This document shows positions 42,812 to 51,454 of a stretch of DNA of 64,000 bases, in pieces (within the stretch, counting starts at the first letter, position 1; the number at the start of each line of letters is the position of its first letter). Both the position numbers and the translations under genes were made by a program. Location: positions 62,001 through 126,000 of the forward strand of contig JAJDUJ010000025.1 in NCBI GenBank assembly GCA_022826705.1, read 5' to 3'. Under the pieces are notes generated by a model, which saw only the letters and a program-made list of their open reading frames with translations, was not told where the DNA came from and made no database searches. Source of the DNA: Acidimicrobiia bacterium (GTDB lineage: Bacteria > Actinomycetota > Acidimicrobiia > Acidimicrobiales > Bin134).

Positions 42812-44203
42812 GTGATCGACGAGTCTGTTGTTTCTGGCACGCTGTCGGAAGCGCTGAAAACCGGGGGCGAGTTCGCCGAGGTTTTTGTGGAGGACCGGCG
42901 CTCTTCGTCGGCGCTGTTGGACGACGGCAAGGTGGAGGAGCTCACCTCGGGCCGCACCCGGGGGGCGGGAATCCGCGTCGTGGTGGGCGAGACCACCGGG
43001 TTCGCCCACACTTCCGATCTGAGCGAGGCCGGTTTGGCCAAAGCGGCTCGGGCCGCGGCCGCGGCCGCCCGAGGCGGCGGAGGCGGCCACCAGATCGTGG
43101 CGCTGAGCCAGGTGGACGCCCCGGCCCCCAACGAAGTCGAGGTGCTGCCCGAGACCGTGGCCAAGGCGACCAAGGTGGATCTCTTGGGCCGGGCCGACGA
43201 AGCCGCCCGAGGAGCGGGATCGGCCATCACCCAGGTGTCCGCCCGCTACGCCGACGGCCGTCGCCGCATCCTGGTGGCCAACAGCGATGGGCTGCTGGCC
43301 GGCGACGACCAGGTGCGCACCCGGTTCGCAGTGTCGTGCGTGGCGGTGGGAGACACCGGCATGCAGACCGGCTTTGAGAGCGTGGGCCGTCCGATCGGTT
43401 TTGAACTGTTCGACGAATACGAGGTGGACGCCTTGGCCCGCACCGCAGCCAATCGGGCGCTCACCAAGCTGGCCGCCCAACCCGCCCCCAGCGGATCGAT
43501 GCCGGTGGTGATCGGCCCCGGCGGCGGCGGAGTGCTGTTCCACGAGGCTTGCGGACATGGACTAGAGGCCGACTTGGTGGCCAAGCAAGCCTCAGTGTTC
43601 CGGAATCGGGTGGGTGAGCAGGTGGCCCACCCCGAGGTCACCCTCATCGACGACGGAACCATGGCCCGGGAGTGGGGCGCCTACGCCATCGACGACGAGG
43701 GTCGCCCCGCCCAGCGCAACGTGCTCATCGAGAACGGCGTGCTCACCGACTACATGTGGGATCTGCTGCGGGCCCGCAAAGAGGGGCGGGAGAGCTCGGG
43801 CAACGGCCGCCGCCAGAGCTACCAGCACCTGCCCATGGTGAGGATGACCAACACCTACCTGGCCAACGGGTCCGAGGATCCTGCCGACATCATCGCGGCC
43901 ACCGACCGTGGGGTGTATGTGGCCCACCTGGGCGGCGGCCAGGTGAATACCGCCACCGGCGATTTCGTGTTCGGAATGAGCGAGGCCTATCTGATCGAGA
44001 ACGGCAAGATCGGTGCCCCGATCCGGGAGGGCAACCTCATCGGCAACGGCCCTGAAGTGCTGGCCGGTATCGAGGCGCTGGGCAACGACTTCGCCATGGG
44101 GTCGCCCGGCACCTGCGGAAAGGACGGCCAAGGTGTTCCGGTGGGCGACGGCACTCCCACACTGCGAGTGGCGTCGATGACCATCGGCGGAACCGCGGCG
44201 TGA
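42812..44203 (+). CDS. tldD: TldD metalloprotease subunit
   Basis: 463-residue catalytic subunit of the TldD/TldE protease, which degrades unfolded or leader peptides in the cytoplasm. The zinc site is HEACGH at 244-249 (HExxxH) with Cys435 in GTCGKDGQ as the third ligand. The GHGLEAD motif is conserved. GTG 42812 follows AAGGGAGAAG. The partner tldE begins 40 nt downstream. In some bacteria this pair matures ribosomally made peptides or processes toxin leaders; no precursor peptide was found here. Confidence 0.92.
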   Translation: MIDESVVSGTLSEALKTGGEFAEVFVEDRRSSSALLDDGKVEELTSGRTRGAGIRVVVGETTGFAHTSDLSEAGLAKAARAAAAAARGGGGGHQIVALSQVDAPAPNEVEVLPETVAKATKVDLLGRADEAARGAGSAITQVSARYADGRRRILVANSDGLLAGDDQVRTRFAVSCVAVGDTGMQTGFESVGRPIGFELFDEYEVDALARTAANRALTKLAAQPAPSGSMPVVIGPGGGGVLFHEACGHGLEADLVAKQASVFRNRVGEQVAHPEVTLIDDGTMAREWGAYAIDDEGRPAQRNVLIENGVLTDYMWDLLRARKEGRESSGNGRRQSYQHLPMVRMTNTYLANGSEDPADIIAATDRGVYVAHLGGGQVNTATGDFVFGMSEAYLIENGKIGAPIREGNLIGNGPEVLAGIEALGNDFAMGSPGTCGKDGQGVPVGDGTPTLRVASMTIGGTAA

Positions 44204-44243
44204 CGGCTCGCCGACCGAGGTTGACTTTCGACAGGACCGCAGC

Positions 44244-45590
44244 GTGAACCCCGAGGAGCTGTTGGAGATCGCCGAGCGCATCGTGGGCTGGGGGCGCGAC
44301 GGCGAGCAGGTCGAAGCGGTGGTCGGCCACAGCCAGGAGACCGAGGTGCGGGTGTACGAGGGCGAGATCGAGTCGCTGTCGGTGGCCGAGTCGCAGGGAG
44401 TGGGCATCCGGGTGATCGCCGACGGCCGCCAGGGGTTCGCCCACGCCGGCACCCTCGATCCCGAAGTGCTAGAGGAGACTCTGGCCGAGGCCCGCGACAA
44501 CGCCGTGTTCGGCTCGCCCGACGAGTTCTTCGGCCTGGCCGAGCCCGACGGGGTGGACCCCCCGGAGCTCGATCTCTATCACGAGGCTCTCTTGAAAGTG
44601 AGCACCGAGGCCAAGATCGACATGGCCCTGGAGTTGGAGCGAGCAGTGCGAGCCGGCGATCCCCGCATCGTGGGAGTGGAGTCGGCCGACTACGGCGACG
44701 CGGTGGGCGCCGACGCCATCGCCACCACCACCGGCATCCGCAGCACGGGCAGGGACACATCGTGCTATCTCACCGCCTACTCGCTGGCCTCGGAGGGCGA
44801 CGAGACCCAGACCGGCTTCGGGTTCTCGGTGGGCCGCGAGCCCTCCGCCCTCGACGTGGGGGAGGCCGCAACCGACGCGGTGGAACGGGCCACTCGGATG
44901 CTGGGGGCCACTCAGCCCCCCACCGAGCGGGTCACCGTGGTGCTCGACCCATTCGTCTCCGCCCAGTTCCTGGGCATCATCGGGGGCACTCTGTCGGGCG
45001 AGGCGGTGCTCAAGGGCCGGTCGCTGTTCGCCGACCGCCTGGGCGACCAGGTGGCCGCCGCGGGCGTCACTCTGGTGGACGATCCCACCAACCCGGAGGC
45101 GTTCACCGCGTCCGACGCCGACGGCGAGGGACTGGCCACCCGGCGCAACCTGCTCATCGGCGACGGCCAACTCGAGCGGTTCCTGCACAACAGCTACACC
45201 GGCCGGCGCTCGGGCACCGCATCCACCGGCTCGGCGGTGCGGGGCTACGCCAGCACCCCCGGCGTGGGCTGTCAGGCGCTGTCGCTGGTGCCCGGCGACC
45301 GTTCCCCCGACGAGCTCATTGCCGGTATCGACAACGGAGTGTTGGTGCAGGGAGTGTCGGGGCTGCACTCCGGGGTGAACCCGGTTAGCGGCGACTTCTC
45401 CACCGGGGCCGAAGGGCTGCGCATCCGCAACGGCGAGTTGGCCGAGCCGGTCAGAGAGATCACCATCGCCTCCACACTCCAGCGGATGCTGCTCGATGTG
45501 GCTGCGGTGGGATCCGACCTCACCTGGCTGCCCATGAGCTCGGCCGGGGTGACGCTGGTGGTGGCCGAGGTCACCATGTCCGGGGCATAA
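44244..45590 (+). CDS. tldE: TldE/PmbA protease subunit
   Basis: 448-residue paralogue of TldD that lacks the HExxxH motif, as expected for the structural TldE subunit that completes the active-site channel. Seen: LDPFVSAQFLGIIGGTLSG in place of the metal motif region, RNLLIGDGQLERFLHNSYTG, and GVNPVSGDFSTGAEG near the end. GTG start; the ribosome-binding site is weak, so translation may depend on tldD. Confidence 0.9.
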   Translation: MNPEELLEIAERIVGWGRDGEQVEAVVGHSQETEVRVYEGEIESLSVAESQGVGIRVIADGRQGFAHAGTLDPEVLEETLAEARDNAVFGSPDEFFGLAEPDGVDPPELDLYHEALLKVSTEAKIDMALELERAVRAGDPRIVGVESADYGDAVGADAIATTTGIRSTGRDTSCYLTAYSLASEGDETQTGFGFSVGREPSALDVGEAATDAVERATRMLGATQPPTERVTVVLDPFVSAQFLGIIGGTLSGEAVLKGRSLFADRLGDQVAAAGVTLVDDPTNPEAFTASDADGEGLATRRNLLIGDGQLERFLHNSYTGRRSGTASTGSAVRGYASTPGVGCQALSLVPGDRSPDELIAGIDNGVLVQGVSGLHSGVNPVSGDFSTGAEGLRIRNGELAEPVREITIASTLQRMLLDVAAVGSDLTWLPMSSAGVTLVVAEVTMSGA

Positions 45591-45605
45591 TCGCTGGTAG
45601 GGGCC

Positions 45606-46442
45606 ATGTCGGTCCTGCATGCCATATTGCTGGGCATCGCTCAGGGGCTGACAGAGTTCCTGCCGGTGTCCTCTAGCGGGCACTTGCAGATCATTCCCTG
45701 GCTGGCCGATTGGAACGACTTCGAAGGCCGCGACGACCTTGAGAGAGCATTCGATGTGGCCCTCCACCTGGGCACGCTGGTGGGATTGGTGGCCTGCCTG
45801 CGCCGAGAGGTGTGGGCGCTGTTGCGAGACGGGATTGCCGCGGTGGTCGATCGCCGAAGCCCGATGACCGCAGACGGACGGCTGGGGTGGCTGTTGGTGT
45901 TGGCCACCGTGCCGGCCGCCGCGGTGGGGGTGGGGTTGCGGTCGGTAATCGACGAGGCCGACGATGAGATCTGGCTCACCGCGGTGATGCTGGGCGTCTT
46001 CGGCCTCCTGCTGTGGTGGGCCGATCGACGCCAGGGCCAGCGCCACACCGAAGACGTCGGAGTGCGCGACGCCGTGCTGCTGGGGCTGGCCCAGGCCTGC
46101 TCGCTCCAGCCGGGGGTGTCGCGCTCGGGGGTGATCATCACCGCCGGGCGGCTGCTGCGATACGACCGCGAGGCCGCGGCCCGGCTGGCCATGCTCATGA
46201 GCGTGCCGGTGATCGCCGGGGCGGGCGTGTACCTGTTCATCGACATAGGCGGGTGGGGAGGCATCCCTACCGATGCCCGAGCCGCATTTGCCTGGGGCAT
46301 GGCCGCCTCGGCGGTCACCGGGTTCGCCGCGGTCAAGGGGCTGCTGGCCCTGGTGCGCACCCGCAGTTTCAGCACGTTCGCGGTCTACCGGGTGTTGGTG
46401 GCCCTGCTGGTGCTCAGCTTGATCACCGCATCGGTGCGGTAG
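45606..46442 (+). CDS. uppP: Undecaprenyl-diphosphatase UppP (BacA)
   Basis: 278-residue membrane phosphatase that recycles undecaprenyl diphosphate to the monophosphate carrier for peptidoglycan and other glycans. Signature motifs: GIAQGLTEFLPVSSSGHL near the N-terminus with the catalytic Glu, and LQPGVSRSGVIITAGR in the second repeat with the essential Arg. About eight helices in an inverted-repeat fold. A CATAAT (45586-45591) overlaps the tldE stop and could be a promoter. Confidence 0.93.
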   Translation: MSVLHAILLGIAQGLTEFLPVSSSGHLQIIPWLADWNDFEGRDDLERAFDVALHLGTLVGLVACLRREVWALLRDGIAAVVDRRSPMTADGRLGWLLVLATVPAAAVGVGLRSVIDEADDEIWLTAVMLGVFGLLLWWADRRQGQRHTEDVGVRDAVLLGLAQACSLQPGVSRSGVIITAGRLLRYDREAAARLAMLMSVPVIAGAGVYLFIDIGGWGGIPTDARAAFAWGMAASAVTGFAAVKGLLALVRTRSFSTFAVYRVLVALLVLSLITASVR

Positions 46443-46448
46443 AAACCG

Positions 46449-47090
46449 TCATCCTTGCTGCACTAGGGCCAGGGTGATTGAACCTTGGACCACGGCCGAG
46501 GCCACGGGGAGCAGCTCTTGGTCGGTCACCGCGATGGTGACGGCGTGCTCGGCTCGAGCAGTCACCACTGCGGCGTTGGCCACGGTGAGAGTTGCTTGGG
46601 TTTGGGCACCGCTCTCATCGGAGATCGGCAAGGTCACCAGCACATCCACCCGGTCGCCGGGAGCCAGCGGGGGCATGGCGGTGTGGGCGGGAACAGCAAC
46701 CTCGATGCGACCACCGATGGGGATTCCGCCCAGTCGGGCTGCGGTCACCACGTCGCCGACGTGAAGGGCAGTCGAGGCCGCCTCGCTGCCGGTCAAAGCA
46801 GAAATTGCATCGGGCGGCAGCACCAGCGCGGGGTATCGGCGGGTCTCGGTATTGCCCTCGTCCAGCGCTTGTCCGGCCTCAATGGTCTGGGTGGCCACCA
46901 CCACCGGGGTGAGCTCCCCTAAAGAGGGGCCACCCCCGGCCATCCCGGCAACGGCCGCCACCGCTAGCCCGGTGATGCCCGCGGCCGCGGCCACCACCAG
47001 CCAATAGCTGCGTCGCCCGCCCGGCAGCCGGGCCAGCAGGGATCCTCGCCACGTCAGGGGTTGGCCGACTGTTTCAGCAGATGCGTCCAC
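46449..47090 (-). CDS. SAF-domain membrane protein (CpaB-like)
   Basis: 213-residue protein with one N-terminal membrane helix (about 28-50) followed by an outer SAF/beta-clip domain: ATQTIEAGQALDEGNTE and the AVPAHTAMPPLAPGDRVDVLVTL segment (key part PLAPGDRVDVLV). This matches CpaB/RcpC, which helps assemble Flp/Tad pili. No other tad gene is in the window, so this may be a stand-alone relative. GTG start with GGAGGAG 7 nt upstream. Confidence 0.75.
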   Translation of the reverse strand: MDASAETVGQPLTWRGSLLARLPGGRRSYWLVVAAAAGITGLAVAAVAGMAGGGPSLGELTPVVVATQTIEAGQALDEGNTETRRYPALVLPPDAISALTGSEAASTALHVGDVVTAARLGGIPIGGRIEVAVPAHTAMPPLAPGDRVDVLVTLPISDESGAQTQATLTVANAAVVTARAEHAVTIAVTDQELLPVASAVVQGSITLALVQQG

Positions 47091-47166
47091 CGGCGCGCTC
47101 CTCCAACCGGTTTCGGAAGGGGGAAGCGTCGCTCAGGTTAGCTGCGGTTTGAGTTGTTGGGAAGGG

Positions 47167-47967
47167 TCAGGATGAGGGCAGCGGTGGCTCGATTTCGTTG
47201 GTCTGTGCGGAGCAGTCGGGCAGGTTGTGGGCGATGGCCCGAATGGCGCCGAAGAGCACGGCTTGCATTCGGTCGACGTTTTGGGCGAAGAAGGCGAACA
47301 CCTCGTCTTGGGTGACCGGCTCGATGTCGGGATCGTCGTCCAGGCCGACGTCGTAGTCGGTGACCAAGGCGGCGGTGGCGTAGCAGATGCCCAGCTCGGC
47401 GGCGAGGGCGGCCTCGGGGTACTGGGTCATCCCCACCACGTCCCAGCCGTTGTCGCGGAACCAGCGGGACTCGGCCCGCGTGGAGAAGCGGGGCCCGGAG
47501 ATCACCGTCATGGTGCCCCCGTCGTGGGCGGTCATGCCCTCGGCGCGGGCGGCGCCAAGCAGCGCCTGGCGGAGCTCGTCGCAGTAGGGGTCGGCCAGTG
47601 AGACGTGGTTGGTGACGGTGTCGAAGTAGGTGTCGGCCCGGCCCGAGGTGCGGTCGACCAGTTGGTCGCACACCACCACATGGCCGGGGGCCAGCTCACG
47701 ACGCAGCGAGCCGCAGGCGCTGGGGCCGAAAATGGCCCGTACTCCGGCTTGTCGCAGTGCCCACAGGTTGGCCCGGTAGTTGACCTTGTGGGCCGGATAT
47801 CGGTGGCCGGGGCCGTGGCGAGCCAGAAATACCACCTCGATATCGTCTACCAAGCCGATGGTGAGGGGACCCGACGGTGGTCCGAACGCGTCGTCGCCCG
47901 GGACTTCTACCGCGTCATCCAGAAGGGAGTAGAGACCGGAGCCGCCGATGACGCCGATCTCGGGCAT
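47167..47967 (-). CDS. mtnP: S-methyl-5'-thioadenosine phosphorylase-type nucleoside phosphorylase
   Basis: 266-residue PNP/MTAP-family enzyme that splits methylthioadenosine with phosphate in methionine salvage. Seen: IGVIGGSGLY phosphate-binding start, RHGPGHRYPAHKVNYRAN, ISGPRFSTRAES and VGMTQYPEAALA, then LVTDYDVGL with the Asp pair that favours adenine-type bases. Purine nucleoside phosphorylase with other base preference is possible. It begins 9 nt after fmdB. Confidence 0.88.
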   Translation of the reverse strand: MPEIGVIGGSGLYSLLDDAVEVPGDDAFGPPSGPLTIGLVDDIEVVFLARHGPGHRYPAHKVNYRANLWALRQAGVRAIFGPSACGSLRRELAPGHVVVCDQLVDRTSGRADTYFDTVTNHVSLADPYCDELRQALLGAARAEGMTAHDGGTMTVISGPRFSTRAESRWFRDNGWDVVGMTQYPEAALAAELGICYATAALVTDYDVGLDDDPDIEPVTQDEVFAFFAQNVDRMQAVLFGAIRAIAHNLPDCSAQTNEIEPPLPSS

Positions 47968-47976
47968 GGCTGGCGA

Positions 47977-48360
47977 CTAGTCGTCGGATGAGCTGGAGGC
48001 GGCCTTGGCCGGTTCGCGGCTGGACGACTCCGATGAGCTGCTGTCGGATTTGGCCGCGTCGGACTTCGCCGAGTCCGATCTTTCTTGGCCGTTGGAGCTG
48101 TCGCCGTTGGACGACGAGCTGGCCATGGTGGACGACTTCGCTCCTGAGCGGCTGTCGTTTCGGTAGAAGCCGTCGCCCTTGAAGGTGATGCTGGGGACGC
48201 TGAACACCTTGGATACCTGGCCTTTGCCGGGCTGGGTGCAGGCGGCGGGGCTGGCGATGGAGTCGGCTTGGGGGCAGACGGTGAGGGTGTCCTCGGAGAA
48301 CGACTGGATGACCTCGAAGCGGGTGCCGCAGGTTTGGCAGCTGTAGTCGTAGGCGGGCAC
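47977..48360 (-). CDS. FmdB-family zinc-ribbon protein with Ser-rich acidic tail
   Basis: 127-residue protein. Residues 1-66 are an FmdB/CxxC regulatory zinc ribbon (MPAYDYSCQTCG, further cysteines near 29 and 41, then SVPSITFKGDGFYRND). Residues about 70-127 are a low-complexity tail of Ser, Asp, Lys and Glu, probably disordered. FmdB proteins are thought to regulate amide or formamide use, but most are untested. GTG start has TATCCT 8 nt upstream. mtnP is downstream in the same unit. Confidence 0.82.
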   Translation of the reverse strand: MPAYDYSCQTCGTRFEVIQSFSEDTLTVCPQADSIASPAACTQPGKGQVSKVFSVPSITFKGDGFYRNDSRSGAKSSTMASSSSNGDSSNGQERSDSAKSDAAKSDSSSSESSSREPAKAASSSSDD

Positions 48361-48368
48361 AGCGTTAA

Positions 48369-48374
48369 AGGATA
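48369..48374 (-). promoter_or_regulatory. -10 box for fmdB-mtnP (leaderless)
   Basis: TATCCT on the minus strand, 8 nt before the GTG at 48360. Confidence 0.5.
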
Positions 48375-48407
48375 GGGGCGTTGTGAGATTGCTGGCTATC
48401 TGAGAGG

Positions 48408-48544
48408 TCTACCATCCTCCGCCGGCTGGCGGGTCCTGTCCCGGCCCAGCCCGCCGTCCTCCATGGAGTCCGGGCGGCGGGCGCCCTGAGCCGGGCCACC
48501 CCCCCGCCTGCCTGGGGTGGGCGCTCGCCTACTTCTTGGGTAGA
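48408..48544. other. GC-rich inverted-repeat element in the fmdB-plsY gap
   Basis: The 221-bp gap holds an element of about 137 nt bounded by TCTACC (48408-48413) and its complement GGTAGA (48539-48544). Inside are a GGCGGG/CCCGCC stem (48428-48433 with 48450-48455), the palindromes CTCCATGGAG and GGGCGCCC, and a CCACCCC/GGGGTGG stem (48496-48502 with 48514-48520) around a C-rich loop. It may be a structured RNA or a two-way terminator/boundary. I could not match it to SRP RNA, RNase P, tmRNA, 6S or a known riboswitch. Confidence 0.35.
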
Positions 48545-48569
48545 GAAGGGGGGATTTAGCGCGTTTCAG

Positions 48570-48575
48570 TATTGT
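48570..48575 (+). promoter_or_regulatory. Possible -10 box for plsY
   Basis: TATTGT, 6 nt before GTG 48582. Confidence 0.35.
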
Positions 48576-48581
48576 TGGCTT

Positions 48582-49160
48582 GTGGACTGGGCTTGGTGGC
48601 TTGTGCTGGCCGGGTATGCGTGGGGGACGTTTCCTGGCGCGCTTTTGGTAGGGAGGTATACGGGGCACGATCCGACTCGGGAGGGGTCGAACAATCCGGG
48701 GGCCAGCAATGTGTACCGGGTGGCGGGGCGGTGGCCGGCGGCTTGGGTTCTGCTCAGTGATGTGGGGAAGGGGTTCATTGCTGCTGGGCTGGGCCTGATC
48801 TTTGGTGACCAGCTGATAGGGGTGGCGTGTGGGGCGGCGGCTGTAGTGGGCCACATTGTGCCTCTGGGGCGTTACCGCGAAGGAGGCAAAGGGGTAGCCA
48901 CCTTCGGAGGGATGCTTCTGGCCCTTACTCCGGTGGTGGGGGTGATCCTCATCGGCGTGTGGGCGGTGGCTCTGGCTGTAACCAAGCGAGCCGGGGCGGC
49001 CTCGTTGGTGGCGGTGGCGGCCGCGCCGGCCGCAGTGGCCATTCAGGGCTGGCCAGCACCGGAAGTCTTGGTGGTGATCGGGGTTGCGGTGGTGGTTCTT
49101 GCCCGCCACCATGAGAACATTCGTCGCATGTGGAAGCGAGAAGAACCGGCGCTTTGGTGA
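48582..49160 (+). CDS. plsY: Acyl-phosphate:glycerol-3-phosphate acyltransferase PlsY
   Basis: 192-residue membrane enzyme that makes lysophosphatidate, the first phospholipid intermediate. Family motifs: GTFPGALLVGR, the REGSNNPGASNVYR loop that binds phosphate, and GHIVPLGRYREGGKGVATFGG. About six helices, and the C-terminus is basic. Its TGA stop overlaps the moeA ATG as TGATG, so translation of the two is coupled even though their pathways differ. Confidence 0.93.
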   Translation: MDWAWWLVLAGYAWGTFPGALLVGRYTGHDPTREGSNNPGASNVYRVAGRWPAAWVLLSDVGKGFIAAGLGLIFGDQLIGVACGAAAVVGHIVPLGRYREGGKGVATFGGMLLALTPVVGVILIGVWAVALAVTKRAGAASLVAVAAAPAAVAIQGWPAPEVLVVIGVAVVVLARHHENIRRMWKREEPALW

Positions 49161-50365
49161 TGATCCCACTTACTGAGGCTCAGGAGCGGGTGCTGGCGGG
49201 GTGCGTCATCCTGGACGAGGTCACTGTGGCCGTTGGCGACGCACAGGGTTTGGTGACCACCGAAACAGTGCTGGCGCCCGAGTTGGTGCCCCCGTTCGAC
49301 AACACGGCGATGGACGGTTTCGCGGTGCGGTCGTCCGATGTGGCCGATGCGCCGGCGACTCTGGCTGTCGCGGGCACGATTGCCGCGGGGGTGCCGCCCG
49401 ACATCACGGTGGGTGCCGGACAGGCTGCCAGGATCATGACCGGGGCGGTCATTCCCCCCGGCGCCGACGCGGTGGTGATGGTGGAGCTGACCGAGACCAG
49501 CGCTGATGGCGCGGAAGTGACCGTGGCCCAATCGGTGCCCGTGGGCAACCACATCCGCCGGGCCGGCGAGGATCTGACGGTGGGCCAGACGGTGTTCGGT
49601 CCGGGAGAGGTGCTCACCCCGGGGCACTTGGGGGTGCTCACCAGCCTGGGCATGTATCAGGTAAAGGTGCGGCCAAAGGCCCGAGTCGGGGTCATGTCCA
49701 CCGGCGACGAGCTGGTTGAGGGGCCACAGCCGCTGGAGAGGGGCCAGATCCGCGATTCCAACCGGTACACGCTGTTGGCATTGCTGGCTGAGGCTGGGTG
49801 CGATCCGGTGGATTTGGGCAGCATGGCCGATGACGAGGAAGAGATTTCCGCTGGCCTTCGGGCCGGAGTGGAGAAATGCGACGCCCTTTTGACCTCGGGC
49901 GGGGTGAGCATGGGCGACTACGACTACGTGAAGAAGGTGCTGAACGAGATTGGCGACATGTCGTGGATGCAGGTGGCCATCAAGCCGGCCAAGCCCCTGG
50001 CCTTCGGTCTGGTCGAGGGCATTCCGGTGTTCGGGCTACCCGGCAACCCGGTGTCGTCCATGGTCTCCTTCGAGCTGTTCGCCCGGCCTGGTCTGCGCAA
50101 GATGATGGGCCATCCTTCTGGGTCATGGCATCGCCAGCCGGTGATGGGGCGCATGGCGGAGCCGCTGGGCCGCCGACCCGATGGCAAGACCCACTTCGCC
50201 CGGGTTCGAGTGGGCTACGCCGACGGCGAGTTCCTGGCCCGGTCGGCCGGAGGTCAAGGATCACACCAACTGTCAGCAATGGCCGCAGCCGATGCCCTGG
50301 CCGTGCTGCCCGACGGCGACGGGCTCGATGAGGGCGACCCGGTGTCGCTTTTGATCCTGCGCTAG
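49160..50365 (+). CDS. moeA: Molybdopterin molybdenumtransferase MoeA / gephyrin-like protein Glp
   Basis: 401-residue MoeA/gephyrin-E-domain protein. Seen: PPFDNTAMDGFAV, RIMTGAVIPPGADAVVMVE, the MPT-binding STGDELVE, GVSMGDYD with catalytic Asp residues, and GLPGNPVSS. MoeA inserts molybdate into molybdopterin. In corynebacteria and streptomycetes the copy encoded with moaC and glpR/sepX is Glp, which binds FtsZ and the membrane receptor GlpR in cell division; a GlpR-like gene lies at 52167. Either or both roles may apply. The ATG overlaps the plsY stop; a longer GTG start at 49130 is less likely. Confidence 0.92.
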   Translation: MIPLTEAQERVLAGCVILDEVTVAVGDAQGLVTTETVLAPELVPPFDNTAMDGFAVRSSDVADAPATLAVAGTIAAGVPPDITVGAGQAARIMTGAVIPPGADAVVMVELTETSADGAEVTVAQSVPVGNHIRRAGEDLTVGQTVFGPGEVLTPGHLGVLTSLGMYQVKVRPKARVGVMSTGDELVEGPQPLERGQIRDSNRYTLLALLAEAGCDPVDLGSMADDEEEISAGLRAGVEKCDALLTSGGVSMGDYDYVKKVLNEIGDMSWMQVAIKPAKPLAFGLVEGIPVFGLPGNPVSSMVSFELFARPGLRKMMGHPSGSWHRQPVMGRMAEPLGRRPDGKTHFARVRVGYADGEFLARSAGGQGSHQLSAMAAADALAVLPDGDGLDEGDPVSLLILR

Positions 50366-50423
50366 CTGTCGCCCCAACGAAGCCGGTTTGGCTTTCCACA
50401 GTGTGTTCGGCCGCTTATTCGGC

Positions 50424-50429
50424 CAGAAT
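50424..50429 (+). promoter_or_regulatory. Possible -10 box for moaA
   Basis: CAGAAT, 6 nt before GTG 50436; would give a leaderless moaA transcript independent of plsY-moeA. Confidence 0.35.
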
Positions 50430-50435
50430 GGGGGA

Positions 50436-51419
50436 GTGAGCGTGCCGCTGATCGACGGTTTTGGACGGGTCCACCGGGATCTGCGCATTTCGGTGACCGA
50501 CCGCTGCAACTTCCGCTGCACGTACTGCATGCCCGCCGACGGACTCGACTGGCTGCCTCGGGAGGACCTCCTCACCTTCGAGGAGATCGAGCGCATTGCC
50601 GCCCTCATGGTCGATCGGTTCGGCATCGACAGCATCCGGCTCACCGGCGGCGAACCCACCGTGCGGGCCAACCTGCCGGTGCTGGTGGAGAAGCTGGCCG
50701 CGTTGGGCGTCGATTTGGCCCTCACCACCAACGGCGCCACTTTGGGCCTCTTGGCCGACAAGCTGGTTGCGGCTGGACTGCGGCGCATCAACATCTCGCT
50801 CGACTCCCTCCAGGCCGACCGGTTCGAGCAGCTCACCCGGCGCAACGACTTGGACCGGGTGCTCGACGGGATCGACGCCGCCTTGACCGCCGGTTTGAGT
50901 CCGGTGAAGGTCAACGCGGTGATGATGCGGGGCATCAACGACGACGAGATCGTGGACTTCGCCCGATTCGGCCGGGACAAAGGGGTAGAGGTCCGGTTTA
51001 TCGAGTTCATGCCCCTGGACGCCGACCTGTCGTGGAGCAACGACAAGGTGGTCACTCTCGACGAGATCGTCTCCACAGTGGGGGAGGTATTCCCGCTGGC
51101 TCCGGTGGAGCGCTCCCACTCGCCGGCCGCGGTGTGGCACTACGCCGACGGGCGGGGTTCGTTCGGGGTGATTGCCAGCGTGACCGACGCCTTCTGCGGA
51201 AGCTGCGACCGGGTGCGGCTCACCGCCGAGGGTATGTTCCGCAACTGCCTGTTCGCTGTGGACGAGCACGACCTCCGGAAACTCATCCGCTCGGGAGCGA
51301 GCGACGACGAGATCGCCGCCGTCATCTCCGATGTGGTGAAGGACAAGTGGGCCGGACACGCCATCAACCAAGTGCACTTCATCCGCCCTGGTCGCTCGAT
51401 GTCCCAAATCGGGGGCTGA
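50436..51419 (+). CDS. moaA: GTP 3',8-cyclase MoaA
   Basis: 327-residue radical SAM enzyme for the first step of molybdenum-cofactor synthesis. The SAM cluster is CNFRCTYC (Cys24, Cys28, Cys31), the second 4Fe-4S cluster uses FCGSCDRVRL and a Cys in MFRNCLF, and the chain ends in the Gly-Gly needed for activity. MoaC, which uses its product, follows. Start choice: GTG 50436 fits a -10 box; GTG 50442 fits a GGGGGAG site; TTG 50388 is too far upstream. Confidence 0.95.
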   Translation: MSVPLIDGFGRVHRDLRISVTDRCNFRCTYCMPADGLDWLPREDLLTFEEIERIAALMVDRFGIDSIRLTGGEPTVRANLPVLVEKLAALGVDLALTTNGATLGLLADKLVAAGLRRINISLDSLQADRFEQLTRRNDLDRVLDGIDAALTAGLSPVKVNAVMMRGINDDEIVDFARFGRDKGVEVRFIEFMPLDADLSWSNDKVVTLDEIVSTVGEVFPLAPVERSHSPAAVWHYADGRGSFGVIASVTDAFCGSCDRVRLTAEGMFRNCLFAVDEHDLRKLIRSGASDDEIAAVISDVVKDKWAGHAINQVHFIRPGRSMSQIGG

Positions 51420-51454
51420 CGTGACATGGGGCTTGGTGTGACGGAGGAGTTGAG

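Noticed and set aside
42812..45590. Peptide-modification (RiPP) locus around tldD-tldE
   Set aside because: No short precursor gene or modifying enzyme was found beside the pair.
48400..48405. CTGAGA as part of a TPP riboswitch
   Set aside because: The second conserved part of the TPP aptamer is missing and no thiamine gene follows.
48408..48544. SRP RNA, RNase P RNA, tmRNA or 6C RNA in the fmdB-plsY gap
   Set aside because: None of the invariant pieces (SRP GGAAG loop, RNase P GAGGAAAGTCC, tmRNA tRNA-like end, paired six-C loops) is present.
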